From positions 620,001-684,000 of the forward strand of contig CALYLX010000159.1 of NCBI GenBank assembly GCA_944990035.1: DNA of 64,000 nt, given 5' to 3'. The stretch comes from Clitopilus passeckerianus. Taxonomy: Eukaryota; Basidiomycota; Agaricomycetes; Agaricales; Entolomataceae. Positions 20,361 through 33,427 of this stretch are shown in pieces (position 1 is the stretch's first letter; every line of letters begins with the position of its first letter). The position numbers were made by a program, and so were the translations under genes. The notes under the pieces are model-generated. The model was not told the origin of the DNA, searched no databases, and saw only the letters and a list, made by a program, of their open reading frames with translations.

Positions 20361-23300
20361 ATGTTGAAGAACGGCCTTCAGCTTTTGGCCACCACGGGCG
20401 CCATCTTGTCGCCTCTTGCTGCTAACAGTTCATACTTTCAGCCAAATTCAACAGGTTTGAAGATACAGAATGGGTTTGAACGCGTTTACGTGCAGGTATG
20501 TAGTCTCAGCTCCCCTGGGCAGCCGAACCTGAAGTATTCATCTCAAGCCATTCGGAAATCATGGAATCCGTGTTCGTGCAAGTCTCATGAAAGATCCAAC
20601 TGGCCATGAGCATTCTGCATTGCTCGACCCACCCCTTGAAGGGCCGGGCGGTAATCAAGCCCTCACACACGACGTTACCGTTTCCTTCCAGGGAAACGCT
20701 ACTCTTCGAAACGGCAACATCATCGCACAAGTCACGAAAGGAGTATTGTCGTTCTTCCGTGTCGAACAGAATGGCACCAGCACGCTTCTGATTTCGGAAT
20801 ACACTGATACCAAGGCATTACCTGCAAGATTTTACACCCAGGACTTTCGATCCTCGTCATTCGCGGCACAATTCTCTTTCACCTCGGATCCGAATGAACA
20901 GTTCTATGGTACTGGCCAGCAGTCGTGCTGCAAGGATCATACCGTCAACAAGAAAGGTCAAGTTATCGATTTGGTTAATTTCAACTCGCAGGTAACTCTC
21001 CCTGTGTACATGTCAAACAAGGTATTGTTATTCTAACATCTGAAGTGTGTGTCGCTGAACTATGTCCTAGGGGTACCTGCAATTCTTCAATATGCCTAGC
21101 CAAGGACGCATAGGTAACCTTATTATGCTTGTCAAAACGTGATTCAGGACTTGACATTGTCCCCGAAAGAGTTCGGCGGTCTCAAGACCCGCTTTGAAAC
21201 TAGCGAAGCCACGACTGTCGACTACTACATGTACGCGCATTTTTATCAATTCTGGTATCCAAGATGTTTGACCTCTGCCACGTAGAACTACCGCCGAGCC
21301 TGGAGACTACGACGCCCTCCAAACTCAATACACAGCTGTCACAGGTCGCCAACCCACCCCACCCGATTTCCTGCTCGGATATCAGCAGTCCAAACTTCGG
21401 TACTACAACCAATCCCAGGTGATCAACCTCGCCCAACGATTCCACGACGAGAACGTACAAGTTTCGTTGATTGTAATAGGTAGAGCCTCACTAGAAGCAC
21501 CCAACGTTGGATGCTAACCAAAACTCTAGATTTCTTTGCTTGGAAATATCAAGGTGACTGGTGAGTATCTCATGTTCCAGACAAAATAAATGTCTGACCA
21601 GTCATTATCAGGTCCTTGGACCCAGAGTTCTGGCCAGACCCAGCGTTCATGGCATCCGAGGTCAAGCGACTTACAGGTGCGGAACTCATGGTGTCGCTGT
21701 GGCCGAGCGTGGAAGACCTCTCGTCGAACTACATCACCCTTCAGCAGAACGGGTTGTTGGCCTCAACTAGGGATGGTCCTGGCGTCCAGGACTCTTTTGA
21801 AGGCGTTTATACTCGACTTGGTAAGTATGGGCGTATTGCAAATGCAATAAGAGTCGCGTGCTAATGTGGACTTTGGGCAGTCGATTCCACGAATCCCGCA
21901 GCACGCGAGTTTCTATGTGAGCATGATCCTGACATAAATGGTCCTCCAAAGCTGACGATATCACGTTAGGGAAAAGACTTAACGACAGCTACTTCTCCAA
22001 GGGTATCCATAACTTCTGGATAGACCAGGCTGACGGCGGAACTCTTGGAGAGCCGTTTGAGAACAGTAAGCTGATAACCCTCACAAACTCCTCTAGCTCC
22101 CGCTGACATTTTGTGTCACCAGATGGACAGAACATCTCCTCCATTCCTTACGCGCGCTCCTCCGCTCAATATTACATCGGTACCCAAGAAGCCACTGGAA
22201 AGATGTACCCTTGGCTTCACGAACAAGCAATCGATGAAGGTTTCGGTAATCTCACCGATACCGCCGATGAAACCTCGAAAGGATGCCCCGGTTCCCTCAC
22301 GTCCTGCAAGTACATGTCCCTCACCAGAAGCACCTTTGCTGGCGGGCAGAGATTCTGCTCCTATATCTGGAGTGGCGACACAGATTCGAGGCCCGACGTC
22401 CTGTTGCAGCAGATTACTGCAGGTGTCTCGATGGCTGCATCTGGGATATCAGCGTGGACTCTGGATATTGGCGGTTTTGCAGGGTTGGATATTGATACCG
22501 AGGAGGTAGGTCACGGAACCATCTTGGGTCCGTTACGTTGGCTCACAATAACTTGGGCAGGGAAAGGAGTTGTTTGTGAGATGGTTTGCAATGGGGGTAT
22601 TCCTGCCGTTTGTGAGTTTATACCCTTACTCGAATGTCTGACGCGTTCTGATGTCGCCGCATAGACTCGGGTGCATGGGTAAGCATGTGCCAGCCTCTAC
22701 TTGGGAAGTAGTCTTTGACAAACATGGCGTCCCCATGAAGGACAAGGACATGTAGCATCGTCAGAGATCCTCGACCAGGACATGCCAATCCTTGCGGGAA
22801 CGAGGTTAGCCTTACTGCGGCTCTTTAACCTCGCCAAGTCTCACCAAATGCGACAGCCTTGGTCTTATGGCGAAGAAAACTTTGTCATTATTAAGAAAGC
22901 ATGTTCTCGAATCAACGTCCTTCCGTCTAACCAGCTGATACTGCTCCTCTAGTACATCGAACTCCGCTACCAGCTTGTTCCTTACGTCAAGAAACTCTTC
23001 GAGATGTTACAGGCCTCGGGGAAAACAATAATGCGGCCACTTTACTACGACTTTTCCTTGTCAGACGAGAATGTTGTAGTTGGAACCCGGACAAACAATG
23101 AGACGATCGTTCACGAATTTATGTTTGGTGGGTGATGACTGCCGTTAAGCATTCCCGGTGTTTGCTCATCATAAATCCCTGCCCTTTCAGGCCCGAGATT
23201 GCTGGTAGCACCCGTAGGAGAGCTGGGCGTCACAACGAAGGAGGTGTATCTGCCCCGACTTCCCGAATCCCAAGCAAGTTCAGGTGCGTCATGGAAGCAT

Positions 23301-23482
23301 TGGTGAGTACTCTAACGGGCTACCTGCTAGGGCGATTACTCACACCGATCTACTATTTCGATAGGTGGACCGATAAGGATTTTGGCAGGGGCGGGCAAAT
23401 TGTCAATGTCACCGCTGGACTAGAAGAGATTCCGGTATTCTACCTTGGTTCAAAACAGGACATCTTGGAAGGGAGAATATGA
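20361..23482 (+). CDS. Glycoside hydrolase family 31 (alpha-glucosidase/alpha-xylosidase-like)
   Basis: Secreted or wall-associated GH31 enzyme; the first exon (20361-20495) begins with a likely signal peptide. Exon 2 starts at 20548 if the intron ends CTCAAG, giving RVYVQ joined to PFGNHGIRVRASL, the usual GH31 N-terminal strand. Later exons encode EFGGLKTRFETSEATTVDYY, PPDFLLGYQQSKLRYYNQ, DPEFWPDPAFMASEVKRL, the nucleophile region FWIDQADGG, the MAASGISAWTLDIGGFAG loop, ELRYQLVPYVKKL and a final beta domain (PRLLVAPVGE) to TGA at 23482. At least a dozen short introns are present; one near 22898 appears to use a GC donor. Exon limits around 22660-22900 are uncertain. Substrate (alpha-glucan or alpha-xyloside) is not decided by what I can see. 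Confidence 0.82.
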
Positions 23483-23622
23483 CTACTAGGCGCACCGCAG
23501 GGAGGTAACTCGTGAATTTAGAGTAGGTGAGCCTGGACGAAATATACGTAACCGCTTAGAAAATCGATAGAAAATAGTCGATATATCACTGGTCAACTCT
23601 CCTTTGGAGCCCCAATTCTAAA

Positions 23623-25348
23623 TCATCCTACTGTGACCGTCACGGCGACATCAAGTTCTTCTAGAACCTTTATGTCCTGCTCGGAAATTCCCTCACAGCC
23701 CCTAAGCTCCAACTCTGCGATAGCGTATCCTCTATCGCGCCGGTCATTGACAACGGACCAGAAATCATCAATGTTCACTTCGCCCTCCGGAGGGAACCAA
23801 CCACATCCGATGATATCCAATAGTACTTCCTCAGACGCGCTCCAAAAGTCCCATCGGCCTAGGATTAGATGGTTTAATGGCTGAAAGTAGGTTGGTTCCT
23901 GTTGAAACTGCGTAAAATCAGGCTAGGAAACGATAGGTGGATTGACGTACTGTGGACGACAAGAGCGAGAAGAACTTAGTTTGGTGAACCCAGGAGATTC
24001 CAAGTATGCGAAGGGTCGGAATATCGTTAACAGCCATCCAGAATTCGTGGCCGATATGGCCATGGGCATTTGTGAAGATATTGAGGCGTCGTAGTGACTG
24101 CAACGGCAATGCCTGCAGCACATTGAGAGTCAAGGTCGGGATACGGGGCACGATAATATGTAGTGGAGCACTGTTAACTTGCTCTACGCCTCGACCTTGG
24201 TCTCGGATGGCCACCTCGTACCTCTCCTCTCTTGTGCGGAAGCTAACACTGTCGAGATCAAATGGTACCCGTTGACCGATGGTCTGTATGAGCTTGCGTA
24301 TCGTTCCTCCGAGAACATCCTCTTCTTCGGCATCAGGATTATCATATGGAAGCCTGGCACCAATCTCAGCCACTAATGCTGAAGGCCAAGTGAATCTGGA
24401 AAGGAAGAGTTGGGAAACCTCAAGGGTAGCGGACAGTCCCATATGCTGTAGATCAGGTAGGTCAATCTGATCACCAAAGGCCAAGGCCCACTCCCGGTCG
24501 GCTTGCTCCACCTGGTGAAACATGTGAATCAACTTCAGCTTTTGAAGACAGCGTAGAAGGAGCAAGGCGGGAATAACTTCGCGAACAGGGGCTCTGTTGG
24601 ACCCGGCTGACGATGAATCGTATGATATTTCCAAAAAGGTGATAGAAGAAAATGCGTCTACGAATGACGGCCAATGAACGCTCCAATTTCTCAGTTGAAT
24701 GCTCTCGAGAACAGGTGCGTTTTGTGCAAAAATGTTGGGGGGTAGAGAACGGTACGAGCCCGAACCAGAGATCAGGGAGAAATGGGTCAATAACGGAGCC
24801 GGCTCCTGTAGTGCTGAGAATTCGGGTAGACGCAGTTCTTCGCCTCCTGGGCTCGTGTACAAGGTGCCTTTTTCCATTAGAGCCAGTTTCCTTATTTGCG
24901 AAATGTTTGAGAATATTTCTTGCAGTTCCTCGAATTCCCATTTCTTACACGGATAGCCCGGCTTTCGAAGGCAGGCAATTTCGATGTCCAGAGGTGCACA
25001 CTTTGCCCTTCTTATCATTTCCAGAGCGCAGTCTGGAATGAAGAACCTTGGTCGTGCCCAAAGTTGAGTACACTTGAGTGCAACATTGCGCCAGTGAGAA
25101 CACACATGAGTGGCTCGTATCCATGTCACGTCCTCTCGATTGAGCGACAGAAATACAGCAGAGAGAATCTCTGCAGATAGTCGAGAGACAATGGAAAGGG
25201 TGTTATGAAAGGATCGAAGTGTCCTCAAGGTGTCCTCGATCTTCTGAATTTCTAGCTGTAAAGGTATGGTTTCGCGCTCGATGAGCGAGTAAACCACTGC
25301 TTTCTCCTTTTGCGAGCTGAACGCAGAGATGTGGTAGGATAGGATCAT
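23623..25348 (-). CDS. F-box/leucine-rich protein
   Basis: Two exons, 25348-23951 and 23898-23623, join in phase 0 across a 52-nt intron. After a coiled-coil-like lead (IPLQLEIQKIEDTLRTLRS) comes the F-box: LSAEILSAVFLSLN then ATHVCSHWRNVAL, the typical agaricomycete F-box with the C-S-x-W-R motif. The rest is a leucine-rich, LRR-like region ending in an acidic C-terminus. F-box proteins recruit substrates to SCF ubiquitin ligases; this one belongs to the very large, poorly characterised mushroom expansion, so the target is unknown. It converges on the GH31 gene with 140 bp between stops. The frame is intact. Confidence 0.8.
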
Positions 25349-25716
25349 GTGCAGACGATCTATTTCAAAGTTAGGTCAAAAAGATGGCAGAAGGCTAGGG
25401 CGCTATGAAATTGACCCTCAGCAGTTGTGAAACGAGATGCCATGATTCTGAAAGGGTTCAGATCCGATCCGATATTGCTAAGATGGCTCCTGGCAAAAAT
25501 ATTATTGTAGTTGAGTTTACTTCAGGGTGATTGTGGAAGACTGGAAGTGCTTCATGGAATCGACCTGGGTCTGGGCTCTATCGGCAATTGCCGACGCTCT
25601 TCAAGTTGGTTCAGCCATTACGTACTTCAGTACACAGTATTCCAAAGTACTACTGCGACCTTTCAATTCCCAAGCTCCTTTCATCTTTTCGATCCTCAGC
25701 CCAGCCATCTCGAGCA
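25349..25716. other. Short intergenic region between two F-box loci
   Basis: 368 bases separating the divergent F-box gene and the F-box relic. No supported feature. Confidence 0.4.
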
Positions 25717-27254
25717 ATGCCCCCTCCATTGCACCCTATGGAAGTCGATGCTTGAAGATCGCGAGGCATGCTTGCGGTCATTTCATGATATAACGCAGGA
25801 AATTGCCGTCGTTGAGGCGGCATCAGGCGCCCCGGCATGAAAAGCAGAAGTATGAGCAGGGTATCCTTAGACTGAATGCAGCTCTCCTCCCGTCAAAGAA
25901 TGCTTCCGGATGAGGTCCTATCTCTGATCTTCACGGCTGCCCATGGTGTCAGCTCGTTTCACATTGGGCGAAACGTTTTGGCAGATTTGCCGGGCAGACT
26001 CCCGTGTCAAATGCTCTACCAGAACGTGTCTATTTTCTGTGGAGAAAAATTGCAATCCGAACACTAGCACCTTATCGGAAGGTTATCTTCAGCTATGATC
26101 AAGATGCACGCTAGGATGGCAACGAGATGACCTTGTATGCTCAGGAGATCATCGCCCATAGGGCGTTCGAGCCGACGATTGACTTCGACGGTTTGGAAAC
26201 TGAGACAACTAATAAGTTCCTGGGAGGACTTCTTATCCATGGGTTGAAACGATTAAGCATGGTACACTCATCCGCGGACTCTCAGATTCTAAGCTCAGCG
26301 CTTGATTCGATGGTATCGTTGAAGAACCTCTCGATTGCATTCTCGTTGCACACGCTTCAAGCGCCGCCCCTGAAAGTACCCATTCCACTTCAAAGTGAGT
26401 TTGATAGTATCCCGGGCCGGACAGCATGCTTACATTGAGCATAGCAAGCATTCCAGGTATACCGTGGAAGAAACTACAGGTACTGTCACTTGCAGGTCGC
26501 CCCCTACATGATTGAGGTTCATGTCCACATGGCCGCGGCTCATCGACTTTCGGCACGATGCACCCAGCTTAAACGTGCGATCTGCCCGTAACCATCTACG
26601 ATTTATCATGGGCTTTACCCAAGCGGATAAAACCAGGCGATTTAGCAATGCGGCACCTGGTCCGTTTTAAAGTCACTCTACGTGAAGATTGATCAACCCG
26701 AGCGATACAATTACTGGTCGAGCCATTCTCCCCCTCCTACCTTGATATCTTCTCAATCCAGACTGGGGCTAGAATTCCAACTTCCAGTTTCATCAACCTC
26801 CTTCGCAGATCTCAATGTAGACTGAGAACATTCCATTATCATCGAGCTGTTGTCTCGCGGGACGAATTCGAAGACCTACTCCCTCTTCTTATCACTGTCA
26901 CTATAGCCTGCTCCTACGCCACCCTCTATTTTACGGGGGATCGAACAGGGTTAACTTCCCAGATTGAGCTCCTTGAGCGGAACCATCATGGGGGAGGCGG
27001 ACTCGACCAAAACCGTTCTCTGCGTGGCAATAGCAAGGAAGAAGGATGAAGTAGAGACGAAGCTGGGTTTTATCGATTTTGACTTTGAACCTGTTCCAAA
27101 CTACGTGCCTTGGATGCCGCTGGACGTCCAGGCTTTGTACGAGAGAGCGGGGGGATGCGTTTACTTCGTTAAATTTAGCCAAGGGGCATCCTTTACTCGA
27201 TCTGATGTACGTTGGGAAATGAACCCTGTACTACGCGAGTCGAGTCTGGTCTGA
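25717..27254 (+). pseudogene. Decayed F-box/LRR gene
   Basis: Pieces matching the F-box gene at 40703-42397 occur in order but in different frames with stops. MPPPLHPMEVDA at 25717 resembles that gene's N-terminus. QGILRLNAALLPSKN and then, in another frame, MLPDEVLSLIF match its SRLESALASHKTLPPEILSLIF. WRKIAIRTLAPYRK matches WRRIALQTGALYET. An open stretch, 26127-26438 (YAQEIIAHRAFEPTIDFDGLE), matches its AQEVIIRG region. PWMPLDVQALYERAGGC near 27110 matches PPIPPELTDMYESSGGC. Several frameshifts and stops make a working product very unlikely. It is a dead copy, not a mis-spliced gene, though some interruptions may be introns. Confidence 0.7.
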
Positions 27255-28927
27255 TCTAACAACTACGGGTATTGAGAGTGAAGCAGAGAGATGGGGACTC
27301 GAGGAGGAGAAGATTCAGTTTGTGTTTTTCCGGAAATGATCCGAGTCCAGATTTTTCCTCCTTGTCGGGTAGGTGGTTGGGTACATTGCCAAGAGCGGGG
27401 ATCAACGCAGAGGCAGACGCTCAACGCCAGATCAATGGATCTCGACGGTGGATCAACACGGACTTGAGAACGGAGCATATCCTGACGAGTGTAAGATAAA
27501 CTATAGCGATTAAACCACGATCTGCCCCCAGCTAGAGACCAGCTGGGCAGGGAAGGGGGCATCAAGGCAGGGCGGATGAGGGCAGTAAGACGGAAGGGGA
27601 AGGGAGGGAGGAAAAGTTGACTGGTTTCCCGAGTTCGGAAACAACCTGTCGAAAATCTAAAGCTAGCCATCGTTGACTGGATCTGTACTGTGCACATCGT
27701 CAAGCAGAGATGGTTCATCTGATAAAATAGAATATCACAGGGGAGTGTTTCCGGTTATCCAAGGGTGGCCACTGCCTACTAGCTATGTATCCACGAAGGT
27801 CAACGGGTAGATCGTCCGTCTCTCCGTCCTGCCGCGGCTTATTTTAGACGGCATCCATCCCAAGCCCTGCTCTTCGACCACGTTTTCTGGTGGAGGTCTA
27901 GAATTGAGTCAGCTGGCGGATTGTGGCGTGAACTTCTTTTGGTATGGCGTTACCTTGAAGGAGTACGGTAGGATGAAAATAGAAACTACTTCCAAGCTAC
28001 TGTGCCATGATCACCTTTAGCGCCCGAGTCATCGTTCAGGTTGGATGGGCTTGGTGAGATAAGATAAGGAAAGGAAATGAATTGCCTGAATGAGCAAAGT
28101 GCGGGAAATCTCTGGGAGGATCAGACGCGTTCGAGGGAGGGAGGCAAAGAGTTGGGCATGTTCGACTAGGTAGGAAAGTGCTAGAAACTGGGGTTCATTC
28201 ATCTCCCTTCTTCGGAAGTGATACATGTAATACATAACTCGACGAACGTGGTAGATAAGGGCCCGCCTGGACTACACAGAGTGGGTCTAAAGTCTAGACT
28301 AATGTCTAGAATGGGAGGATAGCGTGGGCGATGTGACGACCGGCATCTCTTACCGTTCCAAGCTTCTACGGGCGCGACTGTAATAGCACGAATGGAAGCA
28401 ACGTATCTATAGAAATTGGATGGAACTTTAGTATGAAAACGTGTCGACTGTCAAAGATAACGTGGACTCGGTGGCGCGTGTAGACATACAAGGTCCGGAT
28501 GCGGTCGATACCATGCAATCGTAATGCTGCTTGACCCACAACGGTACCGGTGAACGCTGCTCACGCGTACATAGATCGAGCCGACGGACATCGCTGTCGC
28601 ATGTGCGTTGGATGCAAGTGATAGCAATGCCCAAACGGTCGAATCAAGAAGAAAACGCGTCGGCGGAACTTTTTCGGGGATATCGATCTAAACGTTCTGG
28701 ATAGATTTCGGTAAGATCTTAGATGGGGGAATTACCGGATATAGAAAAGTATGATGAAAAAGTGTGGTCAGAGATGATTTTTATCGCGACCAATATAATA
28801 ATCTCCATTTCAGTTCAAACCGAGGATTTCTGCAATCTGCCCCGTCGTATTGCTCTCTGCCCTGCCCTCTCATCATCGCGAGAAATCTGAGCTTGGGTTG
28901 AGCGTTATTCAAAACCGGAATACGACC
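27255..28927. other. Long intergenic region upstream of the trehalose gene
   Basis: 1.67 kb without a convincing gene. Short overlapping frames on both strands (for example 27263-27718) have no family features. It probably holds the Tps2-like promoter. Confidence 0.4.
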
Positions 28928-31900
28928 ATGGATTCATTCTCAGAACCATATACCCGCCTCGAGAACGACATCTCTCTCCCCACTGTTCGCCAACAAATCG
29001 TTGCTCTGGAAGAATCCAACCGTAAAAATGGTGTCAAGCTCAGCGGGAGGGTCATACACGTCGTCCATTACCTCCCCGTCCATTGTTCCCTCACGCCCAG
29101 CGGTGGAAAGGCGGGCGAGGCCCCACCGAGTCCTCCACTTACGCCACCTCTGAAGAACGCTGATATCACGTCACCGTCATACCTTGAGGATGCTGCTTCC
29201 GCCCCGACCCCAGCAGAAACCCCAGCCGTTGTCGAAGCAACGACGCCGACATTGACTGAAGAAGCAAAACGGACATGGACAGTTACGCCTCGCTATGGGC
29301 ACGCGGCTATGATCTCAGGTATCCAGTCGTTGAGCGACACCCACGAGCAAGTTATCGTTGGATGGACTGGGGACATTGTGTCTTCGCCCGTAACTTCAGC
29401 CCCATCCAGCTCGCAGTTGAACGTCTCGTCGACTGCTGATACCCTTTCTGCCACCAGCCTTCCGACTGGCCCGAATGTTGGTGCCTCGGAGAAAGTGGCC
29501 AGTGAGAAAGTTAGCGAAGACCAGAGGGGTTTGTTGAATGTTGCGTTGGGAGAGTATGTGAAGACTAGTATCGACGGCGAGGAGGCTAAGACCGGCAAGA
29601 AGGAGACGAGCTATGTGCCGGTTTGGCTTGACGATAAGGTTGGGCACGGCCATTATGATGGCTACTGCAAACAGAGTACGCCTCTTTCTTTTCGACCACC
29701 ATCATCAGTTGGAACTCACGCATCCCGTCTATCCCAGTCCTTTGGCCTCTATTCCACTACCTTCTCTGGCAGGATGTCGCCACCGAGTACGCCTCCAGTG
29801 CTGATTCGAATTACCCCCATTATGAGTTGGCCAACGCCGCCTTTGCAAGGAAGATTGCAGAGATTTACCAGGAGGGAGACATGATCTGGGTGCACGACTA
29901 CCATTTGTTGCTGGTTCCGCGGTATGTATCTCTCCTGACTACGTGGCTGCCAGTTCGCTGACGCTCTTGCAGACTCCTTCGAGAACTCCTTCCCCCCGAC
30001 TACTCTCCCTCAATTGGGCTCTTCGTTCATACTCCCTTCCCGTCCTCAGAGGTATTCAGATGTCTACCAAGGAGGAGGGAGATCCTAGACGGAATGCTCG
30101 GCGCGACGATGGTGTGCTTCCAGACGTACAGCTATGCCAGGCATTTCTTGAGTACGTGTGTGAGGGTGTGTGGGTATGAGAGTGTCGGCGGTGGCAAAGG
30201 TACGTCTAGAGTCGATTCCGCTAGGTGGATATATGCTGATGACGAACGACAGGTAAGGACCCTCAAGGCGAGAAAGAGCAGAGAGAAGGCGGAGTATGCA
30301 CGGGAATCGATGTTGAAGGGAGAATGGTGGAGGTTACCCACTGCCCGGTTGGGGTTGACGCCGAGAGGGTTGGCAGGGACGTGTAAGTAGCCTTTGACGT
30401 CGTTGATCCGTTATGGTTTGGGAGCTGACGGCGTTTTCTCTCTTTCTCTTCGCCTCTTCCACTGTCCTCGACTGAATTCGACGCATATATGCATACCTGG
30501 GCCGCATTTACCCACTCTCTGCTTGCTTCAACACCTCATGGACGACATTTATGATACCTACATGCACCTAAACCAGTCTTCGCCCTGGTATCCAACCAAA
30601 ACTCGAAGCTCTTCGCACTCTCTACGAGGGAAAGAAGATCATCGTCGGCAGAGACAAGTTGGATGTCGTCAAGGGTGTCTTGCAGAAGGTGAGTGTTGCG
30701 GCTCCGCCCTCTCTATCATACCCCCTCCATAAGTAGATTCGCTGATTCTTTCGTCTGCCAGCTCCGTGCCTTCGAGAAGCTCCTTCAAGACTATCCCGAA
30801 TGGATCGGGAATGTCGTGATGATCCAGGTTACCTCGCCTGCTCTGACTGACAGCCCGAAGCTGGAGCGGGTAGTGAGCGAACTAGTTGCCCATATTAATG
30901 GCGAATATGGGAGTCTGGACTTCGTGCCTGTGCATCACTAGTGAGTTTCCCGTTCAAGTCGTCGGGTTTCTTTCCATGTCGTGTCTGTCTGGTAGCTACA
31001 CGCTATCCATGGCATCTTATGGTCCACCGTTCTCTTCATGTTCCCCCTTATCGAATGGCAAGCTGACGAACCGTACACTCCAGCCATCAAACCCTCAAAA
31101 AAGATGAATTCTATGCCCTCCTCGGCGTTGCTGACCTCGCTGTGATCACGCCTCTTCGTGATGGTATGAACACCACTTCCATGGAGTTCGTCATCGCCCA
31201 GAACGAGAAGATCGTCAAGGATGAGGAAAGTGGTGGATTGGTCAGAGGCGGACCGAGCCCGCTGGTGCTGAGTGAATTTATGGGTATCAGCAAACATATG
31301 GAGGACGCGATGTTGGTCAATCCTTGGAATCTGGGGGTGAGTGCTCTTCGCTTCTTCTCATTCTATTGGACTAAGCAACTAACTATATGCGCTCATCGAT
31401 AGGACGTCGCAGCAGCGATCAACAAGGGTCTTCTGATGTCTCCCGCTGAGAAGCTGAGGAGGCAGGAGAAGTTGTACAAGGTCGTTACGACGCATACGAG
31501 CCATTCGTGGGCCGCAGTTTTGGTTAAGATGTTGCTTGGCAGCATGGGTGGTCAGGTGCGCGTCCTTCGCTCATTATGCAGATACGTAGTTTGCTGACGC
31601 GTTTGTCGATGTAGAATCAGGCAAGGATTACGCCGTACCTGCCTGCAAAGGAGATGAAGGACAGTTATGAGTCCGTTAGTGGCGGCAAGGGAAAGAGGTT
31701 ATTCCTGTTCGACTATGACGTGGGTCATTTTCCTGTCATTTAGAAAATAGATGCTGATTACTCTCGCTATTAACAGGGTACCTTGTCACCGATCGTGAAA
31801 ACCCCTTCTATGGCAATCCCTTCTGAGTCGGCCCTCCAAGCCCTCACTCTCCTCGCTCAAGACCCACAAAACCTCGTCTACATTATCTCCGGACGAGATG

Positions 31901-32849
31901 GCGCCTTCTTGGAACAACACCTTGGCCACATCACCTCCGTAGGGTTCTCTGCCGAACATGGCGGGTTCTGGAAAGAGCGTGGAAGGACAGAATGGCAGAA
32001 TTTCACGGAGAGCTTGGATATGAGTTGGATGAAGGAGGTCGAAGATTTGTTCAGGTATTATACGGAGAGGACTGCAGGAAGTCATGTCGAGGTTAAGAAG
32101 AGTAGTGTCGTTTGGCATTGGAGAGAGAGTGATCCTGAGTGGGGGTAAGTGGCTTGACATGATAAATTGTGGCGGGATCCTGACGATTTTGCAGACAATT
32201 CCAGTGCAGGCAGTGTCACGACTTGCTCGAGAATAACCTTGTCAACAAACGGCCTATCGAGGGTAAGTTTTCGGTTGCCTCTCTTTCGTCCTAATGCTGA
32301 CGGCCACTAGTCTTGGTTGGCAAGAAGGTTCTCGAAGTCCGCCCGATGGCGGTGAACAAGGGTGAGATCGTCAAAAAGATCTTGTATCAGAACCCGGATG
32401 CCGAATTTATCTTCTGCGCTGGCGATGATAAGGTATGCAAACACATCACGGCGCCGGGGTGCAAAGCTGATGGAATTCTTTCGTAGACCGACGAGGATAT
32501 GTTCCGATCGCTGCAGCTGTTCCCGCCCGGAACTGAGGAAGCATTCATGGATGCTCCCCTAAGCGTTCGTCTTAACTCGAGGACGCCTTCGCCATCTGCC
32601 ACCACACCCTCCGGTACACCAGGAACGCCAGCCGAACCCTCCACAGAGGCTCCCGCTGAGTTCCCTAAAATGAAGCTCGCTATCCGACCGGAGGCGATCT
32701 TCACGACCGCAGTTGGTCATAGCACCAAGAGGACCCTGGCCAAATGGCATGTCACGGCCGTGCAGGAGGTCGTCGATAACATGCTGGAGCTGGTCGGCGC
32801 TCCCAGGCCTGATGTCGCGGAGAAGGAGGGGGATAAGAGTCACCTCTAG
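28928..32849 (+). CDS. tps2: Trehalose-6-phosphate synthase/phosphatase, Tps2 type
   Basis: Makes trehalose from UDP-glucose and glucose-6-phosphate via trehalose-6-phosphate; cytosolic TPS complex. ATG at 28928 (MDSFSEPYTRLENDI). The N-terminal GT20 domain shows HYDGYCK, LWPLFHYLLWQDVATEY, GDMIWVHDYHLLLVPR, LFVHTPFPSSE, THCPVGVD, GKKIIVGRDKLDVVKGV, ITPLRDGMNTTSMEF and LVLSEFMG. The C-terminal phosphatase is a HAD domain with the nucleophile motif FDYDGTLSPI and GDDKTDEDMF. About eleven introns are needed, including a longer one near 30384-30576. A Pro/Ala/Thr-rich insert sits between the first GT20 strand and the substrate segment. Fungal Tps2 proteins retain a GT20 domain that may be catalytically weak; which activity dominates here is inferred from the HAD motif. 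TAG at 32849. Confidence 0.9.
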
Positions 32850-33427
32850 GTTCCGGGACGACAGGATATTTCGGTTCTCGTTCTCATGTTTTCTTGCTCT
32901 CTCTCTCTCTCTCTCTCGTGGTCTCTTTATTATCTCAAGATATTTATTGGCTAGTATCGTGACTCTCGGCGCATCCCGTTTCCTCTCGACAATCCATTTT
33001 GCAACGTACTTCCTCTACTATACTCAATGTTTTTTTGCTTGGAGACGACGTACCTTACACATGGGTAGGGGTAGACATACGCGTACATTTCTTTGATTGG
33101 ATAGGATAGGATGTATAGTGATTCATACTTGGTTATTGTATTTATATGTGGCTTATCATGCATTCCTGCCCGATAGCTCAAACCGTAAAGGTAGCGCCTT
33201 GATGGGGATATCACGTCAGTACGATCATCCTTCGACTTCGACCCCAAGCTCACAGCCATTTAGTTGGAGCTTGCCATCTCGAGGCTCTCCACAGAGCATC
33301 AGGTGGCAGCCTAGAATACCATGGGATACTCAAACTTTGGGGATCTAGGCCTCAGTCATCTCCCCCACTATCCTGTTCACAACGGCTAGCAGCTCTTCCT
33401 GCTCGAACTGGACCAAAATTGAACAAG
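32850..33427. other. Intergenic region / 3' UTR of the trehalose gene
   Basis: 578 bases between the trehalose gene and the next F-box gene. Contains a CT microsatellite; otherwise no supported gene. Confidence 0.4.
32897..32917. repeat. CT dinucleotide microsatellite
   Basis: About ten uninterrupted CT units, 48 bases past the trehalose gene stop, probably within its 3' UTR. Confidence 0.8.
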
